Part shown: positions 21,601 to 22,486 of the stretch, piece by piece
Position numbering within the stretch: the stretch's first letter is position 1
How the letters are laid out: each line of letters opens with the position of its first letter
NCBI GenBank assembly: GCA_947632165.1
Contig: CANROI010000005.1
Location: forward strand, 1-22,486
DNA length: 22,486 nt
From: an uncultured Clostridia bacterium
GTDB lineage: Bacteria > Bacillota > Clostridia > Christensenellales > Borkfalkiaceae
Reading direction: 5' to 3'
Notes under the pieces: model-generated
What the model was told of the DNA's origin: nothing
What the model saw: only the letters and a program-made list of their open reading frames with translations
The model's database searches: none
Translations under genes and position numbers: made by a program

Positions 21601-22200
21601 GACCAGCTCTTTGCCCGCTATACGGAGATGCAGACGCAGAAGGACGACCTCGACAAGGGCATTGCCAATCTGTCGACCGTCCTCGACGACCTCAAGACGA
21701 CGATGCAGAAGCAGTTCGACGACGGGTTCAAGGAGATCAACCGCAACTTTACGCAGATCTTCAAGGAACTCTTCGGCGGCGGAAAGGCGGAGATGCAGCT
21801 CGACTATACCGACTGCGACGACCCTCTGAACGCGGGCGTGGAGATCATCGCCTGCCCGCCGGGCAAAAAGCTCACGAAGATCTCCCTCCTCTCGGGCGGC
21901 GAGCGCGCATTCACCGCGATCGCGATCCTGTTCGCGATCCTGAAGTCCCGTCCGATGCCGTTCTGCATTCTCGACGAGATCGAGGCGGCGCTCGACGAGG
22001 CGAACGTCGGCAGATTTGCAAAATATCTCAAGAAATTCAGCAAGGAGACGCAGTTCATCGTCATCACGCACAGAAAGCCGACGATGAACGAGGCGGACAT
22101 CCTCTTCGGCGTGACGATGGAGGAGAAGGGCGTCTCGAAGATCGTCTCCGTCAAGCTCTCCGAGGTGGAGGAGCGTTTGGGCGGCGACACGGTCGCCTGA
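18604..22200 (+). CDS. smc: chromosome segregation ATPase SMC
   Basis: SMC is the ATPase of the bacterial condensin-like complex, acting with ScpA and ScpB to organise and segregate the chromosome. The 1198 residues match the family (~1190). N-terminal head: FKSFADKTSIKF, Walker A GPNGCGKSN (31-39), AVRWVLGEQSAKTLRG, IGQGKVEQI and FEEATGV. A coiled coil rich in Glu/Lys/Arg/Ala runs from ~170 to ~510. The hinge (~523-650) has IKGAIADIVSTEQRFEVAIE and AFGGAMQNLV. A second coiled coil runs to ~1030. C-terminal head: LGPVNQNAEEDY, the signature LLSGGERAFTAIA (from ~1095), Walker B FCILDEIEAALDEAN (1120-1134) and FIVITHRKPTM. It overlaps rnc by 4 bases (ATGA), implying coupled translation. All ATPase motifs are intact. 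Confidence 0.98.
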   Translation: MNFKEIQLAGFKSFADKTSIKFDDGVTCIVGPNGCGKSNVADAVRWVLGEQSAKTLRGSNMQDVIFSGTQERRALSYCEVTLIFDNTNRMFDIEYDEVAMTRRLYRSGESEYLLNKQPCRLKDIVALLHGVGIGKEGYSIIGQGKVEQIMNAKPEDRRAIFEEATGVMQFKTKKGEIERKLENAKDNLTVFVQRMDEAEKQLKPLEKQAETAKKYREYSSDLKYEEVNTYLARCENFEHETAKHRTRIAEAEARLSVVEGELSEVDEKELSARESAATQDEELRTLNEKLRVFEVGLEHKSGEARLIGERIAAYKRQLAAAAETVEFSLRRTKDIDVLSAQSEKKRDEAQKRALGAEKRSAELSRKLQEADERLLRYEQISDEKRASELTSVENLADVRANVGSLSAQKTAASERIDEVRAAIAKTEARKAEYSAQLEACRASKREKEEFLDSKPAKEEELQENLKELLRAGQRLSQELIDCKTSVANLTNNLELYRNLKNRFDGYRDSVRNLQLTAKKDPALGSRIKGAIADIVSTEQRFEVAIETAFGGAMQNLVTATADDARYLIEYLKRTGGGIVTFLPVDAMRPHANSGEIHRALHEKGALGLADELVKYDAYYDNVIKNLLGNTLVCDTIANATAVAKKYPRTFRIVTLDGDIIATSGAMTGGSKRRESGNLLAGERHIKECEEGIAKKEATALKLQAAIERSEQEREETEAEIERFRVKVQEETANFAALAQKEIALSDLIADAERDRAEYTALLETLEKRVGDLESEVLSSAESEGILNKIRSEAAAEAAARQAESGKLREERDKLREELQSLRVESATLASARQAEEEALRRLEEEKQQLLAKVDETHVEITRTETLIKQLKQDEEKVALTDEEQKAVASIRANIARVESEKRETAERQTELSDGKRSLLAEQQNLGDKKHESELEISKAEVSLENMKQRIEEAYGLTYETACTLRDEHYDLSQSYNNINSLRRKIAALGPVNQNAEEDYDQLFARYTEMQTQKDDLDKGIANLSTVLDDLKTTMQKQFDDGFKEINRNFTQIFKELFGGGKAEMQLDYTDCDDPLNAGVEIIACPPGKKLTKISLLSGGERAFTAIAILFAILKSRPMPFCILDEIEAALDEANVGRFAKYLKKFSKETQFIVITHRKPTMNEADILFGVTMEEKGVSKIVSVKLSEVEERLGGDTVA

Positions 22201-22229
22201 CCCGAAGAATACGATACAGGAGGCCGGGA

Positions 22230-22486
22230 ATGGGGCTTTTCGGAAAAATCAGAGACGCGCTCAAAAAGACGCGCGACAACGTGGCGACGAAGCTGAGGCT
22301 TCTGTTCGCGAAAAATAAGCTCGGCGACGAATTTTACGACGAGCTCGAGGAAATTCTGATCTCCTCGGACGTCGGGGTCGCGACGGCGGAGGACGTCGTC
22401 GAACAGGTGAAAGAGGAGGCGATCGGCAGTAAGCTCAAAGACGAGCAGTTCGTCACCGATCTCCTCAAAGATATCCTCGAGGACTG
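22230..22486 (+). CDS. ftsY: signal recognition particle receptor FtsY, 3' truncated
   Basis: FtsY is the SRP receptor GTPase that docks ribosome-SRP complexes at the membrane. Only the first ~85 residues lie in the window: MGLFGKIRDALKKTRDNVAT, then LFAKNKLGDEFYDELEEILI and SSDVGVATAEDVVEQVKEEA. This is the four-helix N domain of FtsY, with the typical amphipathic start and the DELEEILxxSDVGV core. The GTPase G domain lies beyond the window. The short N-terminus, without a long acidic A domain, is usual for Bacillota. AGGAGG (22218-22223) is 6 bases before the ATG. It follows smc by 29 bases and is probably in the same transcript, which links it to the plsX promoter. Confidence 0.93.
   Translation, partial: MGLFGKIRDALKKTRDNVATKLRLLFAKNKLGDEFYDELEEILISSDVGVATAEDVVEQVKEEAIGSKLKDEQFVTDLLKDILED

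Noticed and set aside
1..22486. CRISPR arrays, tRNA or rRNA genes, prophage or insertion-sequence transposases
   Set aside because: No regularly spaced repeats, cloverleaf-type sequences or transposase/integrase motifs were seen on reading both strands.

Overview
The window is a 22.5 kb stretch of chromosomal core genome from a GC-rich member of the Clostridia (Bacillota). The strongest taxonomic signal is the SCIFF peptide with its radical SAM maturase, a hallmark of Clostridia. The gene order tgt-yajC-(small membrane protein)-scfA-scfB-secD-secF, HemZ, a bifunctional Rel and the plsX-rnc-smc-ftsY order agree. High GC, degenerate SecDF and palindromic repeats suggest an uncultured, gut-type lineage, but the sequence alone does not fix an order or family. 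All genes are on the + strand except mazF.

Region 1 (1-6432) is an RNA-modification and protein-export block. It holds the 3' part of tgt, yajC with its own promoter and terminator, a four-helix membrane protein of the TIGR04086 type, the 50-residue SCIFF ranthipeptide precursor (scfA, too short for most gene callers), its maturase scfB, then secD and secF with their own promoter. The Sec accessory genes thus flank a peptide-natural-product locus of unclear function.

Region 2 (6500-13016) is a tight run of recJ, rel, a glyoxalase II-like metallo-hydrolase and hemZ. It is separated from secF by an intrinsic terminator that also decides the recJ start.

Region 3 (13039-15611) is rpsO and pnp. 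It has a clear promoter, a structured rpsO leader, a terminator between the genes and a strong stem-loop in front of pnp. This resembles the rpsO-pnp control region known in other bacteria.

Region 4 (15612-16291) holds no convincing gene. It is packed with at least six palindromic or inverted-repeat units, some of which look like dispersed miniature repeats. It ends at the terminator of a lone minus-strand mazF (16292-16651) that has no visible antitoxin.

Region 5 (16819-22486) starts at an extended -10 promoter and carries plsX, rnc and smc, each overlapping the next by 4-8 bases, then ftsY, cut by the window end. acpP, often found between plsX and rnc, is missing here.

No phage, CRISPR array, tRNA or rRNA gene was seen. 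I did not find a convincing wholly new system. The best leads are the SCIFF locus inside the Sec cluster, the divergent SecDF, the repeat island and the regulatory structures around scfAB, secDF, rpsO and pnp.
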